Shown piece after piece: positions 1 through 11,239 of a DNA stretch of 64,000 nt; position 1 is the first letter of the stretch, and the number at the start of each line of letters is the position of its first letter. The DNA comes from Lophius americanus. Taxonomy: Eukaryota; Chordata; Actinopteri; Lophiiformes; Lophiidae. Position numbers and translations under genes: made by a program. Where the stretch lies: contig JBBDHG010000028.1 in the NCBI GenBank assembly GCA_037951165.1, positions 8,502,001 through 8,566,000 of the forward strand, written 5' to 3'. Under the pieces are notes generated by a model. That model had not been told where the DNA came from. It did no database searches and saw only the letters and a program-made list of their open reading frames with translations.

Positions 1-898
1 TTGCATCGCATAATTGGTTTCAACAGTTTTCCAGTTGAACGTGATGATTTTTATGTTAGTTTTCTTATATTCACCTACGATGAAGGTTAAAGTCTATCAA
101 TTTCAGCACAGTTTTTTTCCAGTAGAGGGGCCATCTGTGTCCTTAGACAAATATTTTTTAGTTTATCCAAAGAATAAATATTGATGGTCAAAAGACTGTA
201 AATATTAACAGTAAAGATGTATAGGGAGAAGTTACCACTTACTTTGAAGAAGAACCAATATGAGCTTGATTTGTTTGCTGCAGTATATTCTATATTATAA
301 ACTTTACCTAAAGTATGACTAACTTAAGTGAAAATGGGGTAAATAAACTGAATAAATAAATAAGTACAGTGTTTAAAGTTGTTGCTGTCATCTGTAGCAT
401 GGGCTGCAGAGATGTGCGTGACTGGGGTCAAAGGGGACTTGTACGTTAGCTAGCTGACCTGCTAGTTGAGAGTTTAAATCCAAACATAATGGAGCGAATT
501 TTGAATTCACCATTAATATTTGTAAAACAACTGAATATGGATTATTTTTTTCTTTGCAAAACCTGATCTTTAATTCATTTTGAAATATTATATAAATATT
601 GTTAAACAACTTAAAGAGGGATTTTGAAAACGTCTGCCGCACAGTCCCCATCTGACAATCTGATGAAATGAAGTGCATTGTGGGGGTTCTTCAGTTTATG
701 TAAAGTCACATTGTATACATGAGATTCTTGCAAATCAAGTATGAGTCCAATCTTGTCTTGGAATTTATACAGATCATACACTATAAAATGTCATTAAACG
801 TCCAAACTGACCATCTCTCTTTAAAGAAATGTAGAAGTGATTTTAAGCTTTATTCGACTCATTCAAAATCATCAACCACCTTCTGTTTTTGTTTACAG
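1..898 (+). other. Intron of the collagen gene (partial)
   Basis: AT-rich sequence with no supported exon. A short GVKGD-like reading at about 415-441 is interrupted or out of phase with the exon at 899, so it was not annotated as a Gly-X-Y exon. Confidence 0.6.
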
Positions 899-963
899 CT
901 GTCAGTGTCCCGGGACCCCCTGGTCCTCCTGGTGCACCTGGACTTCCTGGGCTCACCTCTGGG
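899..963 (+). CDS. col15a1: col15a1-like exon: end of the triple helix
   Basis: After the acceptor tttgtttacag, two bases complete a codon, and 21 codons follow that include [14 protein letters not shown]. This is the last collagenous stretch before the NC1 domain. The donor is ggg|gtaatt. The exon starts with a split codon (one base supplied by the upstream exon) and ends in phase 0. Glycine spacing is regular until the final LTSG, where the helix ends. Confidence 0.85.
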
Positions 964-3900
964 GTAATTAGTACCATAGTATTGTAATAATCGTCTGACT
1001 GTGCAGAGTTTTTCTCATGCCCTATTCACATAGATTCAAATTGGATGTCATTTTAGAGAAAGTATAATTATGTGAAACCAGAAGGGAAAGCCGTCGACAC
1101 CAAAATATTTTGATGTCCTGTCCTTTGGAATTTACAACCAAATGTTAAATATCTCCCTGAAAAGAAGAGAAAAAAAGGATGGTCTAGTTGACTAGTTGAT
1201 TATAAGTATTGTTTTGAATTTTACAAGAGAATATTAACACTGAATTCTATTGCTTAGTATTATGAAAATAATTACATAACATTTTAGACATTATTTCATT
1301 CTTTATAAATGGTACAATATCACCATAACAACATTAGTTCACACACATTTTGTTTTACCTGAGGTATTTCTCCTTTTTAATCCAGAAGGTGCTTCTGCCT
1401 AGAGTCAGACCTTTTCCATGCGAATGGAGCGCAACCAGTTATAAGATTTACTTTCAACAAAAATGTTAAATGCTGTATTTGTTTTCAACAGGTTACAGTT
1501 TTGAGGTCATATGATACAATGATTGCCACAGCCAGGCGGCAGACAGAGGGCAGCCTCATCTACATCATAGACAACGCTGACCTCTATCTGCGAGTACGGA
1601 ACGGACTGCGCCAAGTCATGGTACGGTGATGTTATCTATACCAGGGACAACAAAATGCATTAAATCACATATAGACCGCAGAGGACGCATTAAACATTAA
1701 GCCAGACTTACACTGTGAGATTCAAACTGGTTTCAGCCAAATGTTGAGCTTCACAACTGTCAGGCTGACTGTCAGGTTTAGTTGGGCATCGTTTGTTTCA
1801 GCATTGTACGGGTGTTCGTAAGGAACGATCAGCAGCTTCCGAATGACTGTCGAAAGCTGCTTATCGGCTAACGTCAGCACCCTCTTTTCTCACCTCGCCT
1901 GTGCCATGTGGCTTTATGGGCGTCATGAGTTGCCATGACGACATAATGGGCCATGTAGATTATAAGAAACAAGAAGTCATAATGTAGATGGTGAAGTTTG
2001 AGGCTGGAAGCAACTGAATAGCAAGGATGTAAAAGAAAGTTTATAGCAGTCAGAGCGTTACCGACTATTAAGTTAAAACTTTATACGGTCAAACTTAGCT
2101 CACCTACCTTCAAATCTCTCTACAAAATAGACCAGCCATACTATCCATGTCGTATAGATATCACTAGATTTTACACAATGCAGCATTAAGTAATGCTAAT
2201 GTTACAATTTATTTGTTGTTTTTTTCACAGTAAAAATTACAGGTTTGTCGCAACTAATAGAGAAAATTTCAAAATCCCAGTTGCTATACTGGTTCAGAAT
2301 TGATCGATTTCAATCCTGTGATTTATAGTGGGTTAAGATGTTTGGATTGAGTGAATATCTTTTCCTTTTTTTTCATCTCAGCTTGGAGATCACAGTCCCT
2401 TTTTCAGAGATCTGGTAAGCTGCAAATAGATACAACCAAGATTGAATTATTTTTACTTTTTTATTATTCCTCTGATTGTTGTATTATGTTTGAATCTCTC
2501 TCATATCAAAGGAGAACGAGGTGGCGGAGGTTCATCCCCCACCTGTGGTCCTGTTCCCCCAGTCTCCAGACCATTCCCACAACAATGGAGCTGGCCACTA
2601 CTCACAGGGTGGCTCTGTCATACACCCCATTGACCCCCTTCCGCACCCTCCACTAGAACCTAGATACCCTCCACATTATGATTCCAGATTGCCAGACCCG
2701 AGATACACAGGCCAGGCAGATGGAAGATTACCAACCCAGCACACTGAGAACAGATACCCCGTCACACCACAGTGGCAACCAAACCCACCTGTACTACCAC
2801 CTCAGGTCCATGTAGAAACGTCAAGACCAGGAGTGAGTATTCGACATTTGTGTTTTATCACTTCTTTCTTCTAGCACAAATTAATATTAGCTTGCTGAAT
2901 TAAGCAGTCTAAGTTTTCTGATAGGAGAAGTCAGACTGTCTACGGGAGAGATAGAGTACGAGTCAGTCAATGTGTGCAATTTAAAAAGAACGGGGCCCAT
3001 TTTTTTCTGGCAGAAACAAGCACTTGAAAACCGTGTAACAACTTCTGGCTAAGTTATAACTGTGTCATTCTCAACAGCTTCATCTTGTGGCCTTGAACGC
3101 CCCGCAAACTGGTAACATGCGAGGAATCCGTGGCGCAGACTTCCTGTGCTTCCAGCAGGCCCGAGCCATAGGCCTGAAGGGAACTTTCAGAGCTTTCCTG
3201 TCCTCCAAGCTTCAAGACCTCTACACAATCGTTCGAAGGTCCGACCGGAACGGCCTCCCCATCGTCAACCTTAAGGTGAGACGACGCTGTTTGGGAATAT
3301 GGGGACATGACTCTTTTTACACAACAGAGGTTGATCGTCAGAGAGAATTTGAATTCTAAATCATGCAGGCAATATGTGTGCATATAATAGTTTGAAGGTA
3401 GCTAAACAGTAAATACTCTATGACTCTAGTAGGTAGGTAATAAGAAACACAATGAAAGTGGATTTTCTGACATAAACATCTCAGCTTGGAGATCACAGTC
3501 TAAAAGGTGATCTATATCAGCTGGCTTTTACCCTGCACTAAGATGGTCCCATCAACAGGGGACGAAAACCACAACACCTGAAGTGTGATCAGTTGACAGC
3601 TCAGCTCTTCTCTTCACCCACATAGATCAGCTAATCCGACTATAAAGTCTATCATCGAACTGCGACCTAGGGTGTCCTGGTGCCAAGTGCACTCATGGAC
3701 ACCCTTATGTTTGAACATGGTGTTCATTATGGACAAACTGTGATTAGCACAGAAGTCCAATAACTGAACACCACTAGGGCTCAGATCGGCAGGCCGTTCC
3801 TCCTAATCACTCGACTCCAGGTCTGTCTGTCATCGCCCACGTGTGCATTCAAGTCTCCCTGTAGGATAATGGAGTCCTCAGCTGGGGCGCTTTCCAGCAC

Positions 3901-5205
3901 CCATTCCAAGTACTCCAGAAAAGGAGGGTACTCTGAACTGCTGTTTTGCACCAAGGACATTCCCCAACACGAAGGCACAGGGAAGTAACCCTTTCATCCA
4001 GTAGAATGAACTCTAACACGTGGGTAGAGAGCTCAGAGAGCTGACCTCTGCTCTCACCGGAAGCAAATCCAGCATGGTAGAGGGTCAATCCCCCATCGAG
4101 AAGGCAAAGTCCAGAACCAGTGATGTGCATAGAGGTGAGCCTGACTATATTTTGGCGATACCTATGATCCTATCGCACGGGCTCCGGCTCCTTCCCACTG
4201 CCTTTTCCTGTTATCCGATCCACTATGCACTGGACGCCTGCGGATTCCTTCGTCGGTGGTGGACCCACGGGAGCACGAACCCATGTCCCTGCTTCGGGCT
4301 TAGCCCGACAGAGGGCCATGATGATTGTGATGGCCCTGCCACCAGACGCACGCTGACGGGCCCCTACCCCAGGCCTGGCTCCAGAGAGTGGCCCCGGTGA
4401 CCTTCCGGGCAGGGTATTCAAGTCCTTTTTTTCCTGCTCATCAGGGGTCTTGACCGCTCTTTGTCTGACCCTTCAACTAGGACCTACCCTTTGCCATGGT
4501 AAACCCTACCAGGGGCAAATTGTCCGTGACGACAATGTCCTAGGATCACTAGGGTACTCAAAGCCCTCCACCATGATCAGGAGGCGATTTTCAGATTTAA
4601 TTTAAATTCTCTATTGGATGTGATAGACTGTTGCGCTTTCATTTGTTGTCTGACACAGTAGCTGCTTTATGAAGAACGCATAGACAGTAATTCTAATCAA
4701 ATGTATCATATTCTCTTCTTTGCAGCACCAAGAGTTGTTCAGCAGCTGGGAGGCTATCTTCGGGGAAGATGCCAGCCAAATTCGAGATGTCGTACCAATA
4801 TACTCCTTCGACGGTAGAGATATCCTCAAGGACAGTGCATGGTGAGCATCAATGAATTTAATTTTGATTAAATACTGCATATAAAAATCCAGGTGCTTTG
4901 CTGTCTCTCAGTTTGTTCTGCAGTTATTACATTGGATCACTGATACTGCATACATAACCTAACCTCTGTGCTTGCCTTTGCTTTTTTCTAGGCCAGAGAA
5001 AATGATTTGGCATGGATCAAACAACCAAGGCCACAGGCAAACAGACAACTACTGTGAAACATGGCGGGCGGGCGACCGTGCTGTGAGTGGTCTGGCATCA
5101 ACGCTAGAGAGCGGCTACCTCCTGCAGCAAAGCCCCATCAGCTGCTCCAGCTCCCATATTGTCCTCTGTATTGAGAACGCATTCACATCGCACTATAGAA
5201 AATAA
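899..5205 (+). CDS. col15a1: Multiplexin collagen, 3' part of gene (collagen XV alpha-1-like), seven exons
   Basis: This is the C-terminal part of a basement-membrane multiplexin collagen, a secreted heparan/chondroitin-sulphate-type collagen that releases an endostatin-like fragment. Exons read 899-963, 1492-1620, 2382-2414, 2512-2832, 3078-3275, 4726-4841 and 4992-5205. All have AG acceptors and GT donors, phases agree, and the frame ends in TAA at 5203-5205, giving about 357 residues here. Domain order is Gly-X-Y tail, trimerisation domain, hinge, endostatin. Collagen XV is favoured over XVIII by the start of the trimerisation domain (VT), by [10 protein letters not shown], and by the [18 protein letters not shown] stretch. 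However, the segment MRGIRGADF is more XVIII-like, so paralogue assignment is not final. The upstream exons are outside the window. Confidence 0.88.
964..2381 (+). other. Collagen introns around the trimerisation exon
   Basis: Intronic sequence at 964-1491 and 1621-2381 flanks the exon at 1492-1620. It is AT-rich, and no repeat, RNA gene or further exon was recognised. Confidence 0.6.
1492..1620 (+). CDS. col15a1: col15a1-like exon: NC1 trimerisation domain
   Basis: There are 43 whole codons between the acceptor caacag and the donor gtacgg. The product begins [10 protein letters not shown] and contains [20 protein letters not shown], which matches the short beta-rich trimerisation domain of collagens XV and XVIII (pattern G-xLIY-x-x-x-x-x-x-LY-x-RV-x-NG). 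This domain brings three chains together at the C terminus of the helix. Confidence 0.85.
2382..2414 (+). CDS. col15a1: col15a1-like micro-exon: end of trimerisation domain
   Basis: This 33-base, 11-codon exon encodes [11 protein letters not shown]. It lies between the acceptor tttttttcatctcag and the donor gtaagc, with phase 0 on both sides. The first residues LG(D/E) match the point where the trimerisation domain passes into the hinge in collagen XV. A 24-base copy of its acceptor and first half recurs downstream at 3477-3500. Confidence 0.8.
2512..2832 (+). CDS. col15a1: col15a1-like exon: protease-sensitive hinge
   Basis: There are 107 whole codons between the acceptor tatcaaag and the donor gtgagt. 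Composition is extreme, with many Pro, His, Tyr, Arg and Gln residues and short repeated units such as [18 protein letters not shown] and NRYP. In the family this region links the trimerisation domain to endostatin and is the site of proteolytic release. The sequence is poorly conserved, so assignment rests on position, phase and composition. Confidence 0.8.
3078..3275 (+). CDS. col15a1: col15a1-like exon: N-terminal endostatin/restin domain
   Basis: There are 66 whole codons, with acceptor tctcaacag and donor gtgaga. The product starts [19 protein letters not shown] and continues through [32 protein letters not shown] and NGLPIVNLK. These are hallmark segments of the endostatin fold. Cys at residue 24 of the exon is the first of the four conserved disulphide cysteines. 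Confidence 0.93.
3530..4580 (-). mobile_element. Degenerate non-LTR retrotransposon, endonuclease region, inside a collagen intron
   Basis: On the minus strand, broken frames spell pieces of an apurinic-type endonuclease of a LINE. They include [34 protein letters not shown] and, further on, [33 protein letters not shown] and ELS. GD-x-NAHVG and the [14 protein letters not shown] segment are typical of LINE endonucleases. The upstream part (4150-4580, minus) carries GC-rich open sequence that usually precedes this domain in the same family. Multiple stops and frameshifts make it a pseudogene. RTE- or Rex-type is likely, but the clade is not certain. The element interrupts the intron between the two endostatin exons. 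Confidence 0.7.
4726..4841 (+). CDS. col15a1: col15a1-like exon: middle of endostatin domain
   Basis: This 116-base exon follows the acceptor ttctttgcag. It encodes [18 protein letters not shown], then [17 protein letters not shown], and ends with the first two bases of a Trp codon before gtgagc. (L/V)F-x-x-W-x-x-IF and IYSFDGRD are family-conserved, and the latter is the collagen XV version. Confidence 0.92.
4992..5205 (+). CDS. col15a1: col15a1-like terminal coding exon: end of endostatin domain
   Basis: The acceptor is gcttttttctag. The first base completes Trp, and [35 protein letters not shown] and [12 protein letters not shown] follow, then TAA. Conserved cysteines lie in NYCETW, ISCSSS and VLCIEN, completing the two disulphides. 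The C-terminal length matches the family, so the protein end is intact. Confidence 0.93.
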
Positions 5206-6345
5206 ATTGTCCCCAGCTCCCTCCTTCTTATTTTATTTTTGTTATTTTGTTTTGGGCCCTCGTTAAACACCGTTGAATTCCCTGGTAACACCTTGTGAAC
5301 ATGCATGCGTCCGATGGACTGGTTCTGTGGCTTTTGGACGCTTTGAATTGTCTGCTTCTCCCTCCATGAATGCCAAAGAGATGGGTCAAACCAAGGGTTG
5401 TTGGTCCTTTTTCTCGGGGGGCATTGGCACATTTTTCTCCAAGAGGGGTGAGAGAAGAGCAGAAAATCTTCATGCATTCTCAAATTGTATCCATTTTTTA
5501 AATTTCTGTATATTATTTGTTGTTTGTGATTTTTTTTTTTTAATGTTATCAATGTTTTACCATTTCAAATGCTCGTATTCATATATACATCCTGCAATTT
5601 TGTTTGTGTTGATATCTTAGGCATTGATCATTTCCTTATTGTTTTTTCCAGTTTCATTTTAGAATTGTGGGTTATGACGGGGAACAGCAAAGATTATTTT
5701 GAATTGAAAGAAGATAATAGATATTTATTTTTGAATGAAGTTATGTAATGAAAAAAAAGAAAAGAAGATTTGGCAAAAAATGCTAACTACCCTCATTTAT
5801 TAAACAAAGCACACACATCCTTTTTTTTTTTTTTTTAAAGATTAGAATCTGTGCCTTATTACCCTACTTGGACTGCTTTACCAAACAAGCCTATATATTT
5901 GTTCCACCTTCTTTGTATGTATTATTTCTCAGAATGTTACAACATCATCAGTATTTTTACTTCTAGATTTTTACTTCTCAGGGTCATTTATACTATAATG
6001 ACCCTGTTGGACCAGACACCACTATAAGGAACCATCCAACATCAACATCAAGATTCCTTTTTGAAATGAAAATGAGGATCCCTTTTCCAGTTCAAAACCC
6101 TATCAGTGAGCAAGCTGGAAATGATTAGGTCGCTGCTAATCATTGGACTGATAGCTGACAAGGATTTGAGGGAAAAGTAGTAAGTTATGTATGGAGACAT
6201 CGTTTGCAGTCGTCTTGTATTGAGTTTGAGAGAAGTATCTGGATCTTGGTGCTGCCAATGTCTCGACTGAACCTATGGATATCCATTTTTTTTAAAGCTG
6301 TATCGTTTCTCCTAGGCACTGAATAAAAGTCTTTCAACTACAACA
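5206..6345 (+). other. 3' UTR of the collagen transcript
   Basis: The AT-rich region following the TAA contains several T-runs. The only AATAAA seen between the stop and 6345 is at 6322-6327, so a 3' UTR of about 1.1 kb is inferred. No open frame of note lies in it. Confidence 0.6.
6322..6327 (+). promoter_or_regulatory. Poly(A) signal AATAAA
   Basis: AATAAA lies within cactgaataaaagtc and is followed about 30 bases later by a T-rich stretch. It is the first canonical signal downstream of the collagen stop codon. Confidence 0.6.
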
Positions 6346-6889
6346 ACCAATTAATGATTTTCTTTTTTTCGCTGTTCTTCCTGACAGCACCGGGACCTTG
6401 ACACTTCTCGCTTAGCAGCCTTGACCAGCAGCTTTATGCCCAACTCAATGCGGCCGGTGACATTGACCTCACCATTAGTCAGTGGCAATGTCTGTTTACC
6501 TTCACAGTTAATTTACAGCTGTAAGTTAATTCAATCAAACCGCTAGAACTGAATCCATAGAGGAAGGACATCCATTTAACTGGCAATGGGATCATGGGTG
6601 CCCAGGGCTCATGGTTATGCTTGGGAAGGGAAGACCTTCCCTAAGTTAATAGAAGAAATTCTGCAGCCGTCATCTAAACTAGGCCTACACATTCATCTCT
6701 GGAAGTAAGTAAAAAAAAAAAGTTTTTTTAATAAAAAGAAAGAGCTCCCACTAGTAAGTAAAATATGAACTACTATAGTACAACATGATATATAAATGAT
6801 AGACCTTAAGTTGAATCATATGCACCAAATTTTGACAAAATTGGACCATTGAGAAATTGTGGACTGAAAAACTTTATTAATACAGCACG
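6346..6889. other. Intergenic, no gene
   Basis: No coding or repeat signal was recognised, apart from an imperfect small inverted repeat (gggaagg ... ccttccc) near 6625. Confidence 0.5.
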
Positions 6890-9340
6890 CCCTAGTATTG
6901 GCAATAGTGTGTCGGGCTGAGAGGACCCAACGCTCTAACAGACACCTACCAGCTGAAGTTAGTTGCCCTGATGGCCCGGACCGAGAATGTAGTCGAGCTT
7001 CGATTGAGTATCTTATTGAGTATCTTATCCAGCTAAAAGAGGCTCTTTATTTCTTAGCCTGTCTCAAGCCGGAAGTATCAAGTACTGCCCAGTTTCAGAT
7101 GCATCATATACTCCGGCTAAAGTCATTGACCAATCTTCACATCACCCCCCTTCCTGGGCTTCTATTGTTAGATAAAAAAACGTTTTTCTCTTCCTCTATA
7201 CAACTTTCTACATTAGAGCTACTAGCCAATTTTAACAACACATGTACCTCAATTCTTGATTCCATAGCACCTATAAAAAAATAAAAATAAAATCAATACT
7301 GCCCTAGGATGCCATGGCTACATAATTAACTGGAGAATTAAAAAGGAAATTAAAACAAGCAGAACGCAAATGGTAAAAAAAAAAACGTCTGACATTATCA
7401 TTTAATAGCCTGAATTATATAAGTAATATCAAAAGTGCAGTGAAGGAAGCAAGGTCTAATTATTTTTCTAATATCATAACCTCTTACCACAGTAACTCTA
7501 GAATTATATTCAGAACCATTGATTCTGTAATGAACCCTACTCCTAGGTACTCCAACATACTGAAGCCACCCCAACCACTTGTGAACAATTTCGGTCCTTT
7601 TTCATGACCAAAATAGATTAATTCAAATTACCGATTGTCCAGCTTGCTGGGGAACCTCCTTCTCCTCACAGCAGGCCCCCTACTCTGCTCCAGACCTTCT
7701 AGCCTCTCTGCTCTCTTCTCCAATTTGCTATTTAAACGATATTAAGGCCAAACTGAAGCCATCAACTTGTCCTATTAACACAAAACGCAAATTTTCTGAA
7801 AGAGGTTTTTAGGAGTGTTGGTCCCTCTATTTTATCTTTTTTCATTGACCCTTGTACTCTGGCTGTGTTCCCATTTCCTTCAAGCACGGTCCTGTGCCCC
7901 CTCTTCTTAAAAAGCCGAGCCTTGATCCTACTGATCTAAGTTATTTCAGACCTATCTCTAAACTACCATATTCTTTCTTTGAAATATGTTTACTTACAGT
8001 TGATGTCTCTCATAGACACATGCAACACGTTTAGTACATTTTAATCAGGTGTTCGTCCACGCCACGGCTCTGAATCTGCACTAATTTATCTGACTAATGA
8101 CCCCTTACTTGCAGCTGATGCTGGCAATTGCTAAGTTTTAATTCTTTTGGATCTGAGGTCTGATTTTGATACAGTAGATCAAACAATCCTACTAGATCGC
8201 CTTCAAAAGTGGTTGGGCATTAGAAGGACTTCTTTTAAATGGTTCAAATCATACTTATCTAATGGGACTTTCTTTTTAGCCATGGGCAACACCTCCTCCT
8301 TAGTGGCCCCGCTGCGCCTGGTGTCCCTCAGGGCTCCATCCATGGCCCTTTACTATTTAGCATATACGTGTTGCCACTAGGTGATATTATTAGCAAATTC
8401 AAAATCCTGTATCATTGCTATGCCGATGATACACAGATCTATGTTCCATTAAAAATCAGGTGAACAGGGCGATCTCAATTTCAGTGTTAACTGTCTATTT
8501 TCTTGTCTGACTGAGATAAAATGCTGGATGACCCACAACCTTCTCAAACTTGATGAGAACAAGTCAGGAATAATTATTTTCACTCCCCCAAGTCCCTCTC
8601 TATCTTAAAGACACATCTTGTACCCCTGTCCTCAAATGTCAAACCTGCAGACAGAAACCTGGATGTGATATTTGATAATAACATTTATTTGAAACACAAA
8701 TAACAAGATTTAACAACTTCCTTCCTCCTTCGCTCGAATCCGGAGAAGGTCATCAATGCTTTAATTTCATCACATCTGGATTACTGTAATGCTTTGTATT
8801 CAGGGTTAAGACAAAGAGCACTTTAACTTCTCCAGCTTGTTCAGAATACTCTAGCTCGGGTTTTAACAAACACAGAAGACAAGACCACATCAACCCTGTT
8901 TTAGCCTCTCTTCACCGGTTACCAGTTAGTTTAAGAATCAACCTCAAGATCTTGCTGGTTTCTTTGCAGGCTCTTCATGGATTGGCTCCGAGTTACAACT
9001 CTGAGCTGCTCCACCCATACGAGAGTGGTGTTTCAGGACCAAAGGTCACCGGTCTTTTTCAGTCGCGGCCATTAAGCTCTGGAATTCCCTGCCTGAAGAC
9101 CTGAGGCTTGCAGAATCATTATCCTCATTTAAGACACTTCATAAAACACATCTTTTCAAGAAAGCTTTTTAGTCATCTAATTTCCCAGTTGGTCTCTATT
9201 GGTTCTTGTCATTTGTAATTGTTTTCCGTCATTGTTGGTGCCTTCTTATACCTTTTTTTTTATCATGCAAAGCACTTTGTAACATTGTTTTGAAAAGTTC
9301 TATACAAATAAGTTCAGTTATTATTATTATTATTTCAGTG
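6890..9340 (+). mobile_element. L2-type LINE, decayed, with 3' tail
   Basis: The reading frames are broken by many stops, but reverse-transcriptase pieces are clear on the + strand. LLDRLQKWLGIRRTSFKWF and SYLSNGTFF correspond to the region after motif A (FDTVDQTILL). Near 8400-8440, [12 protein letters not shown] is a frameshifted YADDTQIY motif. Later come HLDYCNAL-like and SLHRLPVSL-like stretches (8770-8930). The 3' end (9268-9337) has the typical fish L2 tail, with aaagcactttgtaacattg and ctatacaaataagtt followed by an (ATT)n run. The 5' limit is uncertain. Confidence 0.75.
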
Positions 9341-9481
9341 CTTGTGAGTGAGCGCATGTGACCTACACCAGCCGTCTTTGAAAGACGAGCCTATTATGTT
9401 TTATTTGTAACTAACATCCATTTCCTTAGCAAAGGGACTCTGATACACCATGTATGAAACAGAAAGATAAAACAAGATGGA

Positions 9482-10000
9482 CTAGGACAAGACGACAGGC
9501 TGTAACAAAAAGACAATGTAGTGGTTTCTATGCTTTGCAACCCTAACCAGCCCGGAACCTATAGTGTCCCAATAACCCAACAGATTGGTGAGGTTGGATG
9601 CAAATACTGACCCAGCGCCCACCGCCGGGCCCAGCTGACTCTGAAGATTGGGTCGTAGTGGTTGCTGACGTGTTGGGCAAAGATCAGGCAGCATGACACC
9701 CATCAGTGACAAGGCCATCCCCTTCATAGGCCAGATAGCCCTGCCCCGTGGCAATAAGAACATCCAAAAAACAGAACCCATAACACCAGACTGACATAAG
9801 TACAAGGAACAGGCCCAGAGCCCAGGAAGCCCCCTGACCAGCACCTCCAGAGCACACAGACACACTGCTGGGGGCATGAGGCAAGAGGGACGCCAAGGCA
9901 CAACCTCCCGCAGTAACACACCGCACAGGCCTGCCTGCAGAGGGGCTACCAAACAATAGGACAGGAAGTATAGGGAGGGCAAGACAGATCTTAACCACAC
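9482..10000 (-). CDS. Unidentified 172-residue open frame in a GC-rich block
   Basis: This is one of the two longest open frames in the window. The product starts MWLRSVLPSLYFLSYCLVAP, a hydrophobic, signal-like start, is Leu/Cys-rich in the first 110 residues, then Pro/Gln-rich, and ends with a hydrophobic FLLQPVVLS. A second frame on the same strand (9684-10022) is also open for 112 codons, so openness partly reflects low A+T. The base composition differs sharply from both sides. It could be part of an unrecognised transposon (5' region or 3' UTR). No family was recognised and host function is doubtful. Confidence 0.2.
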   Translation of the reverse strand: MWLRSVLPSLYFLSYCLVAPLQAGLCGVLLREVVPWRPSCLMPPAVCLCALEVLVRGLPGLWACSLYLCQSGVMGSVFWMFLLPRGRAIWPMKGMALSLMGVMLPDLCPTRQQPLRPNLQSQLGPAVGAGSVFASNLTNLLGYWDTIGSGLVRVAKHRNHYIVFLLQPVVLS

Positions 10001-10029
10001 GTCCGAGCTGATAATAATGCAAATAAGCT

Positions 10030-10840
10030 TTATTTATGTTACTATTTAAAAATAAAAAATTACAAAGTTGAATATAATATTATAACATACAATATTAGGA
10101 AGGTGGTTTGAATGTTATGGCTCATTAATGTAGCAGCAAAGCAAAACACTGTGTTGCTTTTGGCAACTTTGGTTTTAGTAAAATATGAAAATATGAAGTT
10201 CAAAGTAGAAGTAAAGTAAAGGAAATTAATGGGTTTAATCATTAAAAATATATCAACAGTCCTCTTAAACAGAAGCACGTCTGAGATATGTGCACTAGTG
10301 CCTTTGAAACTAGTGCCTTTGAAACTAATCAAATAACTTGAAATTCAATACGAGTGGACTGGCTATAAATAGGTGTTTTCTCCTCTTGGTCTGCATTCCA
10401 ATGGTAGATAAAGGAATTAATAGCAAGCTGATTTCTTCTCTTTATTTCTTCTCTCTAATTTTTTTTCAGTCAAGTACAGCCTGATCAAAACCTTTTTGGT
10501 GATGGATGTTAAATGGACTGAACTATTTGGAAAAATTGTGGATTTTTTTTTTGTGCTCAAAGACACATACAGATTGAAGGGGCTGGGTATTGAACCACTG
10601 ATGAATGGTGGATGACTGATATCTCCCCCGAACCAACGCCACCAGTCATTTAATTGCTCACCATGCAGTAAAACAGTACGGTAATAGCTTATTATGGTTA
10701 ATTATTCTAGGGATTAGGGATAACTGATTTGTCTCAAACTAAAGTACTCACATACACAAATGCAGTACCCAACAATACCACTAGGGTGTACACATGAACA
10801 GATAAACAAACACAAACGTTTGCTGTGGACTGTGCCAAGA
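10030..10840. other. AT-rich intergenic stretch
   Basis: No gene was recognised. A perfect adjacent duplication of the unit actagtgcctttgaa lies at about 10290-10326. Confidence 0.4.
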
Positions 10841-10844
10841 TATT

Positions 10845-11145
10845 GGTGTAGGAGATAGCACTGTTGCCTCTTAGCTAGGAGTTTTTTCGGTTCAAGACCC
10901 CATGGGGCATTTCCGTGTTTGTATGGGTTCTTTTTAAAACGAGCAATATAAGTAAACTGATTACTCTAAATCGCCAAAAGGTATGAACATGATTATGAAT
11001 GTCGACAAATGTTTGTTTCTCGTGGCCGGCCCTTTGGTGATTGCTGACGTGATCCGGTTGTACCCTGCCTCTCACCCACTGTCAGTTAAGATAGGCTCCA
11101 GTTCCCCCCGCTACCCTGAACAGGATAAGCGGATACAGACAGTTA
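10845..11145 (+). mobile_element. tRNA-derived SINE, old copy
   Basis: The 5' part has gatagcactgttgcctc and ggttcaagacccc (a B-box-like segment). The body has the words ctgcctctcaccca, gataggctccag and ccctgaacaggataagcgg. It is the same family as the clearer copy at 16617-16965 but more diverged. Confidence 0.6.
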
Positions 11146-11239
11146 TGTTCCTCTGCTTAACGAGGGTCATTAAATACCACCATATGAAGAAGATGACTAA
11201 AGACAACTTAGAGATGTACACTGATAAGCTTAAACATTA

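Noticed and set aside
399..441. Possible extra Gly-X-Y exon (TGVKGD reading after a tag acceptor)
   Set aside because: The frame needed to join the exon at 899 runs into a TGA, and the other frames leave the wrong phase. It has only two glycines in register.
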